Assembly (NCBI GenBank): GCA_017305535.1
Contig: JAFKKN010000004.1
Location: 310,001-374,000 of the forward strand
Direction: 5' to 3'
Source of the DNA: Hyphomicrobiales bacterium
GTDB taxonomy: Bacteria > Pseudomonadota > Alphaproteobacteria > Rhizobiales > Xanthobacteraceae
Length of the DNA: 64,000 nt
The translations under genes and the position numbers were made by a program. The notes below the pieces were generated by a model. It searched no databases. It was not told the origin of the DNA and saw nothing but the letters and a program-made list of their open reading frames with translations. Shown here piece by piece: positions 15,737-24,825 of this stretch; the first letter of the stretch is position 1; each line of letters opens with the position of its first letter.

Positions 15737-17248
15737 TCAGTGACAGGCGGGATTTCGCGCCGCAGGCATCGCCAGAAAGCTGATGGTCGCCGGCGCGAAC
15801 GTCACGACGCCGGCCGCTGTCGCATGGCCGTCGATCGCCGGCAATTCATCGCGCGCGTTCAAGGCCAGCGTTGTGCCGTTCATCCGCACCGCCGTATCCT
15901 GCAACTGCGGCGCATCGAGCGTATAGCGAGAGGACGCCTCGGGAAGCCTGAGCGCGTGCGTCGTGCCACGATCGGTGTTGATCGCCAGCATGGCGACGCC
16001 GCCGCCGACATCGCGCAGGCAATGCGCGTAAACGTGCAAACCAGATTCTCGCACGCCGACATTGAGGACCGTGCTGCCCATCAGTTTCCGCCACAACAAT
16101 GCGCCCCAATAGTTCGGCCGCGGCGTCAATGTCGTCTCGTCGAGCAGACCGTAATCACTGGCCGCCAGCGTGTTGTGCATCACCACTTGCACGCCCGCCC
16201 TGGCAAGACGGCCAAGCTGATCGAGATAGCGGAACGTATCGCGGAACGTCGCCGCGTAACGATCGCCGCCGCACGCGGCTTCCGCAGTCTCGGTGAGCCA
16301 GATCGGTTTGCCCGGCGCGAAGCGGTCGCGCAACGCGCGCTGGAACATCAGGGCATGATCGGTGCGCGCGAGCCGCTCCTCGGACAACGCCGTTTCGGGA
16401 TGGGCATGTCCGGAGCAGCGTTCCGACAACATGTCGTAGTGATGATACGAGAACCCATCGATGCCGGGCTTGGTAGCCGCGGCAAAATCCGGCGCGGTCG
16501 CGATCTCGCCGGACAGGCCGGGCCCGAGCACCATGATCGACGGATCATCCCATTTGATGAAGGCATGGAAGGTCGCGAAGTCGCGACCGTATGCGGCTGC
16601 GTTGTAATCCGAAGGCACGCCGCCGAGACCCGCGAGATCCGGCTCGTTCACCAGTTCGGCGGCGGCGATGCGGCCGCCGATGCCGCGCGTGTAGGAAATC
16701 AGCCTGCGCGCCTGATCCGCGTTCCAGGCCCCGTTGACATCGCGCGCGCCGGCACTGGCGGCGAACGACGTGACGAGCCTCGCATCGACGGTTTTGGCGA
16801 AATCGATCACGTCATGCCACTGCTGGCGGGCCAGCACGCCATGGAAGCCGGACGGCGGCACCGGCGACGGATTGTCGGTGTCGGCGAAATAGACGCCGTT
16901 CGCCCAGGTGCCGCTGACCCGCATGTAGGCGGGGCCGAGCGCCGCCGCGAGCCGCCGCAATTTCGGATTGGTCAGGTCTATGGGCGGCCGATAGGCGTAG
17001 GGGCTCGACCGTCCGCCTTCCTCACTGATGGTCGGTCCATACGGCTTCCAGAACCGGCCACCCGTCACCTCGACCATCTCGATATTGTAGGACTGGAAGC
17101 GCGCGTCGACCGTCCCGATCCGGGGCATCGTCGACGGCGCAAGCGCGACCGCCTCCGCCGACACACCCATATCGCTCGTCGCCGCAAGCAGCGCGACACC
17201 GAGCCCCAGCGCGGTCAGATGGCGATCATGACGTCGGCGAAGTCCCAT
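15737..17248 (-). CDS. Glycoside hydrolase family 79-like protein (heparanase/beta-glucuronidase type), exported
   Basis: An exported retaining glycosidase of about 503 residues. After a signal peptide (MGLRRRHDRHLTALGLGVAL, ending near SAEA), a TIM barrel carries the acid/base Glu in AAELVNEPDL (about residue 200) and the nucleophile in IWLTETAEAACGG (about 317). The segment RPNYWGALLWRKLMGSTVLN and the following C-terminal beta domain (YAHCL, RGTTHALRLP, VRMNGTTLAL) closely follow the layout of animal heparanase. Likely substrates are glucuronosyl-containing polysaccharides. The chosen ATG has GGGAG upstream; GTG at 17302 (overlapping the YmdB stop) or ATG at 17284 are alternatives. It follows YmdB on the same strand. 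Confidence 0.75.
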   Translation of the reverse strand: MGLRRRHDRHLTALGLGVALLAATSDMGVSAEAVALAPSTMPRIGTVDARFQSYNIEMVEVTGGRFWKPYGPTISEEGGRSSPYAYRPPIDLTNPKLRRLAAALGPAYMRVSGTWANGVYFADTDNPSPVPPSGFHGVLARQQWHDVIDFAKTVDARLVTSFAASAGARDVNGAWNADQARRLISYTRGIGGRIAAAELVNEPDLAGLGGVPSDYNAAAYGRDFATFHAFIKWDDPSIMVLGPGLSGEIATAPDFAAATKPGIDGFSYHHYDMLSERCSGHAHPETALSEERLARTDHALMFQRALRDRFAPGKPIWLTETAEAACGGDRYAATFRDTFRYLDQLGRLARAGVQVVMHNTLAASDYGLLDETTLTPRPNYWGALLWRKLMGSTVLNVGVRESGLHVYAHCLRDVGGGVAMLAINTDRGTTHALRLPEASSRYTLDAPQLQDTAVRMNGTTLALNARDELPAIDGHATAAGVVTFAPATISFLAMPAARNPACH

Positions 17249-17298
17249 GCGCGTCGCACTCCCGGATGCAGCGCGGCCGGACATGCCGGCGATCTGCG

Positions 17299-18117
17299 TC
17301 ACCAGAACGATGGCACCGCCGGCTCCAGACGTCCACCGATACGCACCGGCGCGACCCTGACCGCGAGCCCGGTCCTGTCGTCGGTCTCCACCGCGATACC
17401 GCTCATCGTCGCAATGCCCTCGGCGGGCTCGAAGCGTGACGACGGAATGCCGGTGGTGAAGCGGCGCAGCGGCTCCTCCTTTTTCATGCCGATCACAGAA
17501 TCATAATCGCCGGTCATGCCGGCGTCGGTCATGTAGGCAGTGCCGCCGGGCAGGATCTGGTGGTCGGCGGTCGGGATATGCGTGTGGGTGCCGACCACGA
17601 GGCTGGCGCGTCCGTCACAGAAATAGCCGGCTCCCTGCTTCTCGCTGGTGGCCTCGCAATGGAAATCGACCACAATGGCGTCGACCGCCTGCCGCAGCGG
17701 GCAGGCCTCGAGCTCGCGATCGATCATCGCGAACGGATCGTCCACCGGCTCCATGAACAACCGGCCCAACGCGTTGATGACCAGCGCGCGCTTGCCGGTC
17801 CTCGTATCCACCAGCGCCGCGCCGCGTCCCGGCGTGCCGGGCATGTAATTGATCGGGCGGACCAGACGCGGCGCGCGCTCGATGAACACCAGCGCCTCTT
17901 TCTGATTCCACGAATGATTGCCGAGCGTCACCGCGTCCGCGCCGGCATCGATAAAATCATTGTAGATCGCCTCGGTGATGCCGAAGCCGCCGGCGGAATT
18001 CTCGCCGTTGACCACGGTGAGATCGAGCTTCCAGTCAGCAATGACCTTGGGAAGGTGCTCCATGATCGCGTCGCGGCCGGAACGGCCGACCACGTCGCCG
18101 ACAAACAGAATGCGCAA
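17299..18117 (-). CDS. TIGR00282/YmdB family metallophosphoesterase
   Basis: Binuclear metal phosphodiesterase of 272 residues; the Bacillus homologue YmdB hydrolyses cyclic nucleotides. Metal ligands are seen in ILFVGDVVGRSGRDA, VVNGENSAGGFG, TLGNHSWNQKE and GTHTHIPTAD, and the family ending DAGMTGDYDSVIGM is intact. The best start is TTG at 18117, giving LRILFVGDVVG in register with the MRIL.GD start of the family, with GGAG nine bases upstream, inside the end of the preceding gene. An ATG at 18144 would overlap that gene and add unrelated residues. It lies 5 bp after the 5-FCL gene, so the two are co-transcribed. Confidence 0.88.
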   Translation of the reverse strand: MRILFVGDVVGRSGRDAIMEHLPKVIADWKLDLTVVNGENSAGGFGITEAIYNDFIDAGADAVTLGNHSWNQKEALVFIERAPRLVRPINYMPGTPGRGAALVDTRTGKRALVINALGRLFMEPVDDPFAMIDRELEACPLRQAVDAIVVDFHCEATSEKQGAGYFCDGRASLVVGTHTHIPTADHQILPGGTAYMTDAGMTGDYDSVIGMKKEEPLRRFTTGIPSSRFEPAEGIATMSGIAVETDDRTGLAVRVAPVRIGGRLEPAVPSFW

Positions 18118-18122
18118 TTGAA

Positions 18123-18710
18123 TTAGCTCCGCAAATCGATGCATTCGAGGTCGGTGAGAACGACATCGAGCACCGCGTCATGATGTGATGCGGGAACAGT
18201 TTCGACCTCCTGCACGGCAAAAGCAACTCCGGCGGCGACGACCGGTTTTTGCGCGCGCAGCACCGCCAGCGTGCGATCGTAGTAACCGCCGCCATAGCCG
18301 ATGCGATGGCCGCGCCGGTCGAAGGCGGCGAGCGGCACCAGCACGATATCGGGGACGAATTGGGGTGTGGTGTCGGCCGGATGCCGCGTGCCGAACGGGC
18401 CCGCGATCAGCGCGTCGCCCTCGCGCCACGCGCGGAAGACCAGTGGCGCATCGCGCGCAATCACAACGGGCAATGCCAGCCGCGCGCCGCGCCCGGCAAG
18501 CGCGCGCATCAACGGCAGCGGGTCCGCCTCGTTGCGCATCGGCATATAACCCGCGACGACAATGTTTGGGGTGACATTGAAAATATCCGCGAACGCCGCG
18601 AGGCGCTGCGCGGCGGCGTCTCGCGCGAGATCGTTCAACGCATCGCGTCGCGCAAGCGCGGCCGTGCGCAACATACTTTTGTTTTGATCGATCACCATCG
18701 ATTCCGTCAT
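18123..18710 (-). CDS. 5-formyltetrahydrofolate cyclo-ligase (5-FCL, YgfA family)
   Basis: Converts 5-formyl-THF to 5,10-methenyl-THF using ATP. The roughly 195-residue protein has the family order KSMLRTAALARRDALN, VAGYMPMRNEADPLPLM, FGTRHPADTTPQFVPDIVLVPLAAFD and the strong signature RRGHRIGYGGGYYDRTL. The start is uncertain: the ATG at 18710 lies inside a family B repeat, ATG 18698 is four codons further in, and a third ATG at 18731 is wholly repeat-derived. Position right after a 6S RNA gene and zapA is the conserved proteobacterial arrangement. It is followed by YmdB. Confidence 0.9.
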   Translation of the reverse strand: MTESMVIDQNKSMLRTAALARRDALNDLARDAAAQRLAAFADIFNVTPNIVVAGYMPMRNEADPLPLMRALAGRGARLALPVVIARDAPLVFRAWREGDALIAGPFGTRHPADTTPQFVPDIVLVPLAAFDRRGHRIGYGGGYYDRTLAVLRAQKPVVAAGVAFAVQEVETVPASHHDAVLDVVLTDLECIDLRS

Positions 18711-18794
18711 GCCCGGCTCTATGTCGGACATCCACGTCCTTGTTCACAGTTCACACTAAAGACGTGGATGGCCGGGACAAGCCCGGCCATGACG
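18705..18794. repeat. Family B palindromic repeat, copy B2 (short form), overlapping the 5-FCL start
   Basis: Ends CGTCATGCCCGG and GCCCGGCCATGACG; inner pair ACATCCACGTC and GACGTGGATGGCCGG. It separates the 6S RNA gene from the 5-FCL gene, and its left end coincides with the likely 5-FCL start codon, so the N-terminus of that protein may be repeat-derived. Confidence 0.85.
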
Positions 18795-18814
18795 ACATTC
18801 TGAAATCGAAGAAG

Positions 18815-18978
18815 TGCGAAGCCGCGATGGCCGTTGGAGCGCTCGATCCCGGAGTTCCCTACGAAAGTAGGTGGGCACCATATGTCCGGGTCCACGGACC
18901 CGGCCAGGGACAGTTCCCTAAAGGATCGATAAGGCCCCGGGGATATATGGCTCCTGACGCGCGACACAGCTTCGCGAG
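18815..18978 (-). ncRNA. ssrS: 6S RNA
   Basis: About 160 nt between zapA and the 5-FCL gene, the conserved locus of 6S RNA in proteobacteria. The ends pair (CGCGAAGC at the 5' side with GCTTCGCA at the 3' side). The apical part has GGGAACTGTCCCTGGCC and a long stem GGGTCC/GGACCC, and the interior contains a bubble flanked by CATATGGTGCCCACC, consistent with the extended open-promoter mimic that binds sigma70 RNA polymerase. No ORF with an RBS fits here. The ends are estimated from pairing only; a -10-like TATTAC lies just upstream on the minus strand. Confidence 0.75.
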
Positions 18979-19040
18979 GGGCAATGTAATAGCAGCCACG
19001 CGTGAACGCCAGAGTGGCGTGGGGCGAACTCCCCCTCGAA

Positions 19041-19175
19041 GTCGTCCCCGCGAAGGCAGGGACCCAGAACCCCTGGCCTTTGTTGTTATTGCAAACGTGA
19101 GACAAGAAAAAACAACAAGCGCTTTCCGCTTCACGGCCGCTGCGGCGTATGGGTCCCCGCCTGCGCGGGGACGAC
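19041..19175. repeat. Family A paired palindromic repeat, copy A5 (reversed spacer)
   Basis: Inverted arms at 19041-19066 and 19150-19175. The spacer pieces are in the opposite order to A1: AACCCCTGGCC beside the left arm and GGCCGCTGCGGCGTATGGG beside the right. It lies between zapA and the 6S RNA gene on the minus strand. Confidence 0.85.
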
Positions 19176-19224
19176 TTGCGGGAAGGCTGTTACCAACCGA
19201 CAACCAAATGACGCGAACGCGCGA

Positions 19225-19608
19225 TCACCCGATCGCGATGCCGTTGCCAACGGTGCGGTTGAGAACCTGGGTGGTTTTCTCGATGCGCTCGGCGGCGGCG
19301 TTGAGCGCGGCCGACACGGCGTATTGCGTCGCGCGGTTGCGCTCGGCCGCGGCGACGCGAACGTCGCGCAGTGAATTCACTTCATCCTGAACCGCGCGGA
19401 TACGCTCGTTGGCGTCGAGCAGTTCGTCGGCGACCATCAATGCCGCCATCACCGTGAGCCGTGCATCGCCGATCTCGCCGAATTTGCCGCGCAACTCGCC
19501 GATGCGTGCCTCGAAGCTATCCGCGAGACTCATCAGCCGCTGCTCCTGGCCGTCCTCGCAGGCCATGCGGTACTGGCGACCGTTGATGGTGACGTTGATG
19601 TGATTCAT
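19225..19608 (-). CDS. zapA: Cell division protein ZapA
   Basis: FtsZ-ring stabilising protein of 127 residues. It begins MNHINVTINGRQYRMACEDG and continues EQRLMSLADSFEARI and ARLTVMAALMVADELLDA, the canonical ZapA globular head, followed by a helical coiled-coil tail. The ATG overlaps the stop of the DUF4164 gene by 4 bp (ATGA), so the two are translationally coupled. The 6S RNA gene follows downstream, as in many proteobacteria. Confidence 0.92.
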   Translation of the reverse strand: MNHINVTINGRQYRMACEDGQEQRLMSLADSFEARIGELRGKFGEIGDARLTVMAALMVADELLDANERIRAVQDEVNSLRDVRVAAAERNRATQYAVSAALNAAAERIEKTTQVLNRTVGNGIAIG

Positions 19609-19958
19609 CGTCCCTCCTCCGCGTCTCCGTCCCGCGCGTCTTCATCCAGCATGCTGCGAATGGTGCCGATCGCCGCGTCGAGATGTTCGGCGATCTCGCG
19701 ATTTGTCCGCTCCAGCTTGCGCGAACGCACCAACGTATTGTCGAGTTCGTCGGCGAGCCGCGAACGGTCGGCGCCCAGCGCCTGAATGCGGTTGGCCAAT
19801 TCGTCCTCGTCGCGGTCGGCGTCGCGCCGGCGTTCCACCGCGCTTTCCAGCGCGTCGAGCGCGGCAACCAAGCGGCGCGTCGCGCGTTCGATCTCAGCCG
19901 ATCCGTTACCGCTGGCTGCGGTTTCGTCTGGGCCGGAGTGAGGAGATCGATTGGTCAT
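19605..19958 (-). CDS. DUF4164 family coiled-coil protein
   Basis: A 117-residue protein, nearly all helical and charged: IERATRRLVAALDALESAVE, RDEDELANRIQALGADRSRLA and TNREIAEHLDAAIGTIRSML form heptad-like coiled coil. DUF4164 proteins precede zapA in many Rhizobiales; the ATGA overlap with zapA suggests a partner in division-ring assembly, but this is inference. The start is the ATG of MTNRSPH; the longer frame has no RBS and a non-family N-terminus. Confidence 0.75.
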   Translation of the reverse strand: MTNRSPHSGPDETAASGNGSAEIERATRRLVAALDALESAVERRRDADRDEDELANRIQALGADRSRLADELDNTLVRSRKLERTNREIAEHLDAAIGTIRSMLDEDARDGDAEEGR

Positions 19959-20267
19959 GCCGACTTTCGCGAACGTTCGAGGGCCCATCACGGGGCCGGG
20001 GCGCACATCGCGGTCCGCTGCATGGCAAAAACCGCGCCCCGGCAAACGTTTAGTCAGTGAAATTTACGTGCCAAGGCAGCCCAGCGCAATGACGCTGGGG
20101 AGCTATGCACCATAAAGCGGATGGAAGCGGTGGGCAGCAGTCCGCTGCCCTTGGACTCGTAGGGTGCAGATGCTATTCACCCGTGCCCATCCAAATTCCG
20201 TAATAACCGGCAGACTTCACCCCCGGCGAATACCGGCCCCGAAACCGTTGATTAGCAGGCAAAGCCC
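19959..20267. other. Divergent intergenic region between DUF4164 and transketolase genes
   Basis: About 310 bases holding the promoters of the DUF4164-zapA operon (minus) and the tkt operon (plus). It contains the structured segment at 20080-20168 (separate entry). I see no ORF, no repeat-family copy and no clear sigma70 hexamer pair. Confidence 0.5.
20080..20168 (+). ncRNA. Candidate structured RNA in the tkt leader (unassigned)
   Basis: Three consistent stems are visible: a hairpin with arms CCCAGCG and CGCTGGG (20080-20099), an outer stem TGCACC/GGTGCA (20106-20111 with 20163-20168), and inside it a hairpin GGGCAGC/GCTGCCC (20132-20150). There is no following T run, so this is not a simple terminator. 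I do not match it to any riboswitch class I know. It could be part of the tkt 5' leader or a separate small RNA; on the other strand the same stems would also form. Confidence 0.35.
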
Positions 20268-22262
20268 ATGACCACGCGCGTTGAACCCTCGAAAATGGCC
20301 AATGCGGTGCGTGCGCTCGCGATGGACGCCGTTCAAAAAGCCAACTCAGGCCATCCCGGCCTGCCGATGGGCGCCGCCGACGTCGCCACCGTGCTGTTCA
20401 CCCAGTTCCTGAAATACGACGCCGCGGAACCGAACTGGCCGGATCGCGACCGTTTCATCCTCTCCGCCGGTCATGGCTCGATGCTGCTCTACGCGCTCCT
20501 GTACCTGACCGGGAACAAGGAGATGACGCTCGACCAGATCAAGAACTTCCGCCAGCTCAATTCGAAGACGCCGGGTCACCCGGAGAATTTCATCACCTCC
20601 GGCGTCGAAACCACCACCGGCCCGCTGGGACAGGGGATTGCAACCGCCGTCGGTTTCGCGCTGGCCGAGCAATTGCTCGCCGCCGAATTCGGTTCCGACA
20701 CCGTCGATCACTACACCTACGTGCTGTGCTCGGACGGCGACCTGATGGAAGGCATCAGCCACGAAGCCATCGCGCTGGCCGGCCATCTCAAGCTCAACAA
20801 GCTGATTTTTCTCTATGATGACAATGGCATCACCATCGACGGGCCGATCACGCTGACCGACAATGTCGATCAGGTGGCGCGCTTCAAGGCCCATGGCTGG
20901 AACGCCAAGCAGATCGACGGCCATGACCCCAAAGCCATCGCGTCGGCCATCCGCCGCGCGCAAAAATCCGACCGTCCGTCGCTAATCGCCTGCAAGACCA
21001 TCATCGGCTTCGGCGCGCCGCATAAGGCCGGCACCTCCAAGGCCCACGGCGAACCGCTCGGCGCCGACGAACTCGCCGCCACCAAGAAGGCGCTGGACTG
21101 GAACTACGGCCCGTTCGAGGTTCCGGACGACGTGCTGGCGGCCTGGCGCAAGGCCGGCAAGAAAGGCTCGGCCGCGCGAAAAAACTGGCGCAAGCGGTTC
21201 GAGGCGCTGCCGGAGGCACAGCGCGCCGAGTTCCAGCGCCGGGTCATCGACCGCAAGCTGCCGGCCGACCTCGACGCGGTGATCGGCAAGCTCAAGGACA
21301 AGCTCGCCGCCGAGCCGCAGACGGTGGCAACCCGCAAGGCCAGCGAACTGGCCCTCGACGTGCTGGTGCCGGCGGTGCCGGAACTGCTGCTCGGCTCCGC
21401 CGACCTGACGCCGTCCAACAACACCCGCACCAAGGGCCTGAAGGAAATTCAGCCCGGCCAGTATGATGGCCGCTACATCCATTACGGCATCCGCGAACTC
21501 GGCATGGCCGCCGCCATGAACGGCCTCGCGCTGCATGGCGGTTTCCGCCCGGCCGGTGGCACCTTCCTGTGCTTCACCGACTATGCCCGCCCGGCGATGC
21601 GCATTTCGGCGCTGGCGCATATCCCGGTCATCTACATCATGACCCACGATTCCATCGGTCTGGGCGAAGACGGCCCGACCCACCAGCCGGTCGAGCACAT
21701 CGCGGCGCTGCGGGCGATGCCGAACATGCGGGTGTTCCGCCCGGCCGATCCGGTGGAAACCGCCGAATGCTGGCAACTGGCGCTGGAGCGCACCAAGGGA
21801 CCGAGCGTGCTGGCGCTTTCGCGACAGAACCTGACCCCGGTGCGGACCACGGCAGATGCCGCCAACCGCTGCGCAACCGGCGGCTACGAACTGGTCGCGG
21901 CCAATGGCGAGGCCAAGGTGTCGATTTTCGCCTCCGGCTCCGAGGTCGAGATCGTGGTGGCGGCGCAAAAGCAACTGGCCGAGCGCGGCATCGCCGCGCG
22001 GGTTGTGTCCGTCCCGTCGCTCGAACTGCTGCTGGCGCAGCCCGCCGACAAGCGGGCCGCGATCATCGGCAACGCGCCGGTGAAGATCGCCGTCGAGGCG
22101 CAGGTGCGGTTCGGCTGGGATGCCGTGATCGGGTCCGATGGTATCTTCATCGGGATGCACGATTTCGGCCACAGCGCCCCGGCCAAGGACCTCTACAAGC
22201 ACTTCGGCATCACCACTGAGGCGGTGGTCGAGGCCGCCGCCAAGCGGCTCGGCGGCAAGTAA
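20268..22262 (+). CDS. tkt: Transketolase
   Basis: ThDP-dependent transfer of two-carbon units between pentose and glycolytic sugar phosphates. The 664 residues are full length. Visible sites are [15 protein letters not shown] (active-site His), [17 protein letters not shown], the ThDP/Mg motif [13 protein letters not shown] ending in [27 protein letters not shown] (cofactor Glu), and [17 protein letters not shown]. It heads a same-strand block with gap, pgk and fba, so it serves both pentose phosphate and, if present, Calvin cycle flux; no Rubisco or phosphoribulokinase gene is in this window. Confidence 0.96.
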   Translation: MTTRVEPSKMANAVRALAMDAVQKANSGHPGLPMGAADVATVLFTQFLKYDAAEPNWPDRDRFILSAGHGSMLLYALLYLTGNKEMTLDQIKNFRQLNSKTPGHPENFITSGVETTTGPLGQGIATAVGFALAEQLLAAEFGSDTVDHYTYVLCSDGDLMEGISHEAIALAGHLKLNKLIFLYDDNGITIDGPITLTDNVDQVARFKAHGWNAKQIDGHDPKAIASAIRRAQKSDRPSLIACKTIIGFGAPHKAGTSKAHGEPLGADELAATKKALDWNYGPFEVPDDVLAAWRKAGKKGSAARKNWRKRFEALPEAQRAEFQRRVIDRKLPADLDAVIGKLKDKLAAEPQTVATRKASELALDVLVPAVPELLLGSADLTPSNNTRTKGLKEIQPGQYDGRYIHYGIRELGMAAAMNGLALHGGFRPAGGTFLCFTDYARPAMRISALAHIPVIYIMTHDSIGLGEDGPTHQPVEHIAALRAMPNMRVFRPADPVETAECWQLALERTKGPSVLALSRQNLTPVRTTADAANRCATGGYELVAANGEAKVSIFASGSEVEIVVAAQKQLAERGIAARVVSVPSLELLLAQPADKRAAIIGNAPVKIAVEAQVRFGWDAVIGSDGIFIGMHDFGHSAPAKDLYKHFGITTEAVVEAAAKRLGGK

Positions 22263-22377
22263 TAACGCCGGGTAACGCTATCGGCACAATTGCAACGTGA
22301 CGCATTGCAACGACGACGCATTCGGGGCATGAAACCGCCCAAACATTGGTCTATCGAACCTTCGAAGGAGAATTTGA

Positions 22378-23385
22378 ATGGCAGTCCGGGTCGCGATTAA
22401 CGGGTTTGGCCGCATCGGCCGCAACGTCCTGCGGGCGATCTATGAGTCCGGCCGCAAGGACATCGAAGTCGTCGGCATCAACGATCTCGGCCCGGTCGAG
22501 ACCAACGCCCACCTGCTGCGCTTCGATTCCGTCCACGGCCGCTTCCCGCACGAGGTGAAGGTCGAAGGCGATAGCATTGTCATCGGCAGCAACAAGATCA
22601 AGGTCACCGCCGAGCGCGACCCGTCGAAGCTTCCGTGGAAGGACCTCGGCGTCGATATCGCGATGGAATGCACCGGCATCTTCACCGCCAAGGACAAGGC
22701 CTCCGCCCACCTCACCGCCGGCGCAAAGCGCGTGCTGGTCTCGGCTCCGGCCGACAACGCCGACATGACGGTGGTTTACGGCGTCAACCACGACAAGCTG
22801 ACCAAGGACCATCTCGTAGTCTCGAACGGCTCCTGCACCACCAACTGTCTGGCGCCGGTCGCCAAGGTCATCAACGATCTGGTCGGCATCGAGACCGGCT
22901 TCATGACCACGATCCACGCCTACACCGGCGACCAGCCGACGCTCGACACCATGCACAAGGATCTCTATCGCGGCCGCGCGGCGGCGATGTCGATGATCCC
23001 GACCTCAACCGGCGCCGCCAAGGCGATCGGGCTGGTGCTGCCGGAACTGAAGGGCAAGCTCGATGGCGTCGCGATCCGCGTGCCGACGCCGAACGTCTCC
23101 GTGGTCGATCTCAAGATCGTCGCCAAGAAGGAGACGACCGCGAAGGACATCAACGAGGCGATGAAGCGCGCCGCGTCGCAGGAGCTGAAGGGCATTCTCG
23201 GCACCACCGACCAGCCCAACGTCTCAATCGACTTCAACCACGATCCGCACTCGTCGACCTTCCACCTCGACCAGACCAAGGTGATGAACGGCACGCTGCT
23301 GCGCGTGCTGTCGTGGTACGACAACGAATGGGGCTTCTCCAACCGCATGGGCGACACCGCCGTCGCGATGGGCAAGCTGATCTGA
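22378..23385 (+). CDS. gap: Glyceraldehyde-3-phosphate dehydrogenase, type I
   Basis: NAD(P)-linked oxidation of G3P to 1,3-bisphosphoglycerate, 335 residues. Cofactor loop [14 protein letters not shown] at the N-terminus, catalytic Cys in [16 protein letters not shown], catalytic His in [10 protein letters not shown], and the C-terminal [13 protein letters not shown]. The start has GAAGGAG at good spacing. It follows tkt by 115 bp and precedes pgk by 110 bp, most of which is a family B repeat. Confidence 0.97.
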   Translation: MAVRVAINGFGRIGRNVLRAIYESGRKDIEVVGINDLGPVETNAHLLRFDSVHGRFPHEVKVEGDSIVIGSNKIKVTAERDPSKLPWKDLGVDIAMECTGIFTAKDKASAHLTAGAKRVLVSAPADNADMTVVYGVNHDKLTKDHLVVSNGSCTTNCLAPVAKVINDLVGIETGFMTTIHAYTGDQPTLDTMHKDLYRGRAAAMSMIPTSTGAAKAIGLVLPELKGKLDGVAIRVPTPNVSVVDLKIVAKKETTAKDINEAMKRAASQELKGILGTTDQPNVSIDFNHDPHSSTFHLDQTKVMNGTLLRVLSWYDNEWGFSNRMGDTAVAMGKLI

Positions 23386-23392
23386 GTGTTCT

Positions 23393-23482
23393 CGTCATGG
23401 CCGGGCTCGTCCCGGCCATCCACGTCTTTGGACATGCAAAACTTTGAAGACGTGGATGCCCGGCACAAGGCCGGGCATGACG
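23393..23482. repeat. Family B palindromic repeat, copy B3 (short form), inside the gap-pgk gap
   Basis: Ends CGTCATGGCCGGGC and GGCCGGGCATGACG; inner pair ATCCACGTCTT and AAGACGTGGAT. It begins 8 bp after the gap stop and ends 13 bp before the pgk start, so if gap and pgk share a transcript the repeat forms large hairpins within it. Confidence 0.85.
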
Positions 23483-23495
23483 GCAGAGGTGGAAT

Positions 23496-24689
23496 ATGAG
23501 CAACTTCCGCACCCTCGACGACGCCGACGTGAAGGGCAAACGCGTACTGGTGCGCGTCGACCTCAACGTGCCGATGGACAATGGCCGCGTCACCGACACC
23601 ACGCGGCTCGAGCGCATCGCGCCGACCATCACCGAGATTTCCGACAAGGGCGGCAAGGTGATCCTGCTGGCGCATTTCGGCCGGCCCAAGGGCCGCGACG
23701 CCAAGGATTCGCTGAAACCCGTCGCCGCCGAACTGGCGAAAGTCATCAAGCGCAATGTCGCCTTCGCCGAGGATTGCATCGGCGAGCCGGCCGAGAAGGC
23801 CGTCGCCGCGATGAAGGACGGCGACATCCTTTGCCTTGAGAATACCCGCTTCCACAAGGAAGAAGAGAAGAACGATCCGGCCTTCGTCGCACAACTCGCG
23901 AAGCTCGGCGACCTCTGGGTCAACGACGCCTTTTCCGCCGCGCATCGCGCCCACGCTTCCACCGAGGGCCTCGGCCACAAGTTGCCGGCCTATGCGGGGC
24001 GTACCATGCAGGCCGAACTCGACGCGCTGAACAAGGCGCTTGAAGCGCCGAAGAAGCCGGTGATCGCCATCATCGGCGGCGCGAAGGTTTCCACCAAGAT
24101 CGATCTGCTCGAAAACCTGGTGAAGAAGGTCGACGCGCTGGTGATCGGCGGCGGCATGGCCAACACCTTCCTGCACGCGCAGGGCATCAATGTCGGCAAG
24201 TCGCTGGCCGAGAAGGATCTCGCTCCGACCGCGCTGCGCATTCTGGAAAAGGCGGAATCCGCCAATTGCGCCATCATCCTGCCGGTGGACGCGGTGGTCG
24301 CCTATCACTTTGAGGCCAACGCGCCATCGCACGCCTACGGCCTCGATGCGATCCCGGCTGACGGCATGATCCTCGACGTCGGTCCGCAATCGATCGAACG
24401 CATCCATGCCGCCATCGACGACGCCGCGACGCTGGTATGGAATGGCCCGGTCGGGGCCTTCGAACTGACGCCGTTCGACCGCGGCACCGTGGTCGCGGCG
24501 AAATACGCGGCGCAACGCACCAAGCTCGGCAAGCTGGTATCGGTGGCCGGCGGCGGCGACACCGTCGCGGCGCTGAACCACGCCGGTGTCGGCGGCGATT
24601 TCACTTACGTCTCGACCGCGGGCGGCGCTTTCCTCGAATGGATGGAAGGCAAGCCGCTGCCGGGGGTCGAGGTGTTGCGCGCCAAATAA
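23496..24689 (+). CDS. pgk: Phosphoglycerate kinase
   Basis: ATP-forming step of glycolysis, 397 residues. N-domain signatures [20 protein letters not shown] and [10 protein letters not shown], then [13 protein letters not shown] and [16 protein letters not shown]-domain nucleotide loop [28 protein letters not shown] and the ending [16 protein letters not shown]. The ATG is preceded by AGAGGTGG. The gene directly follows repeat B3. Confidence 0.97.
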   Translation: MSNFRTLDDADVKGKRVLVRVDLNVPMDNGRVTDTTRLERIAPTITEISDKGGKVILLAHFGRPKGRDAKDSLKPVAAELAKVIKRNVAFAEDCIGEPAEKAVAAMKDGDILCLENTRFHKEEEKNDPAFVAQLAKLGDLWVNDAFSAAHRAHASTEGLGHKLPAYAGRTMQAELDALNKALEAPKKPVIAIIGGAKVSTKIDLLENLVKKVDALVIGGGMANTFLHAQGINVGKSLAEKDLAPTALRILEKAESANCAIILPVDAVVAYHFEANAPSHAYGLDAIPADGMILDVGPQSIERIHAAIDDAATLVWNGPVGAFELTPFDRGTVVAAKYAAQRTKLGKLVSVAGGGDTVAALNHAGVGGDFTYVSTAGGAFLEWMEGKPLPGVEVLRAK

Positions 24690-24825
24690 GCGCCCTGCCC
24701 TTGCCGCGAAGACCTTCTTCAATGGCGGTCAGCGGCACGGGCCAATCATCGCGGAACACATTCCGCGCTTTTCAGTTTCGACGCTAACGCTCTCATTTCA
24801 TACCAGACGCATGCAGGAGACCTCG

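Noticed and set aside
22965-24722. 585-codon open frame on the minus strand across gap and pgk
   Set aside because: It is antisense to two certain genes, rich in His/Arg/Gly, and runs through a repeat; it is a product of GC-rich codon bias. The same applies to other long antisense frames, for example opposite the RND pump and the EAL gene.
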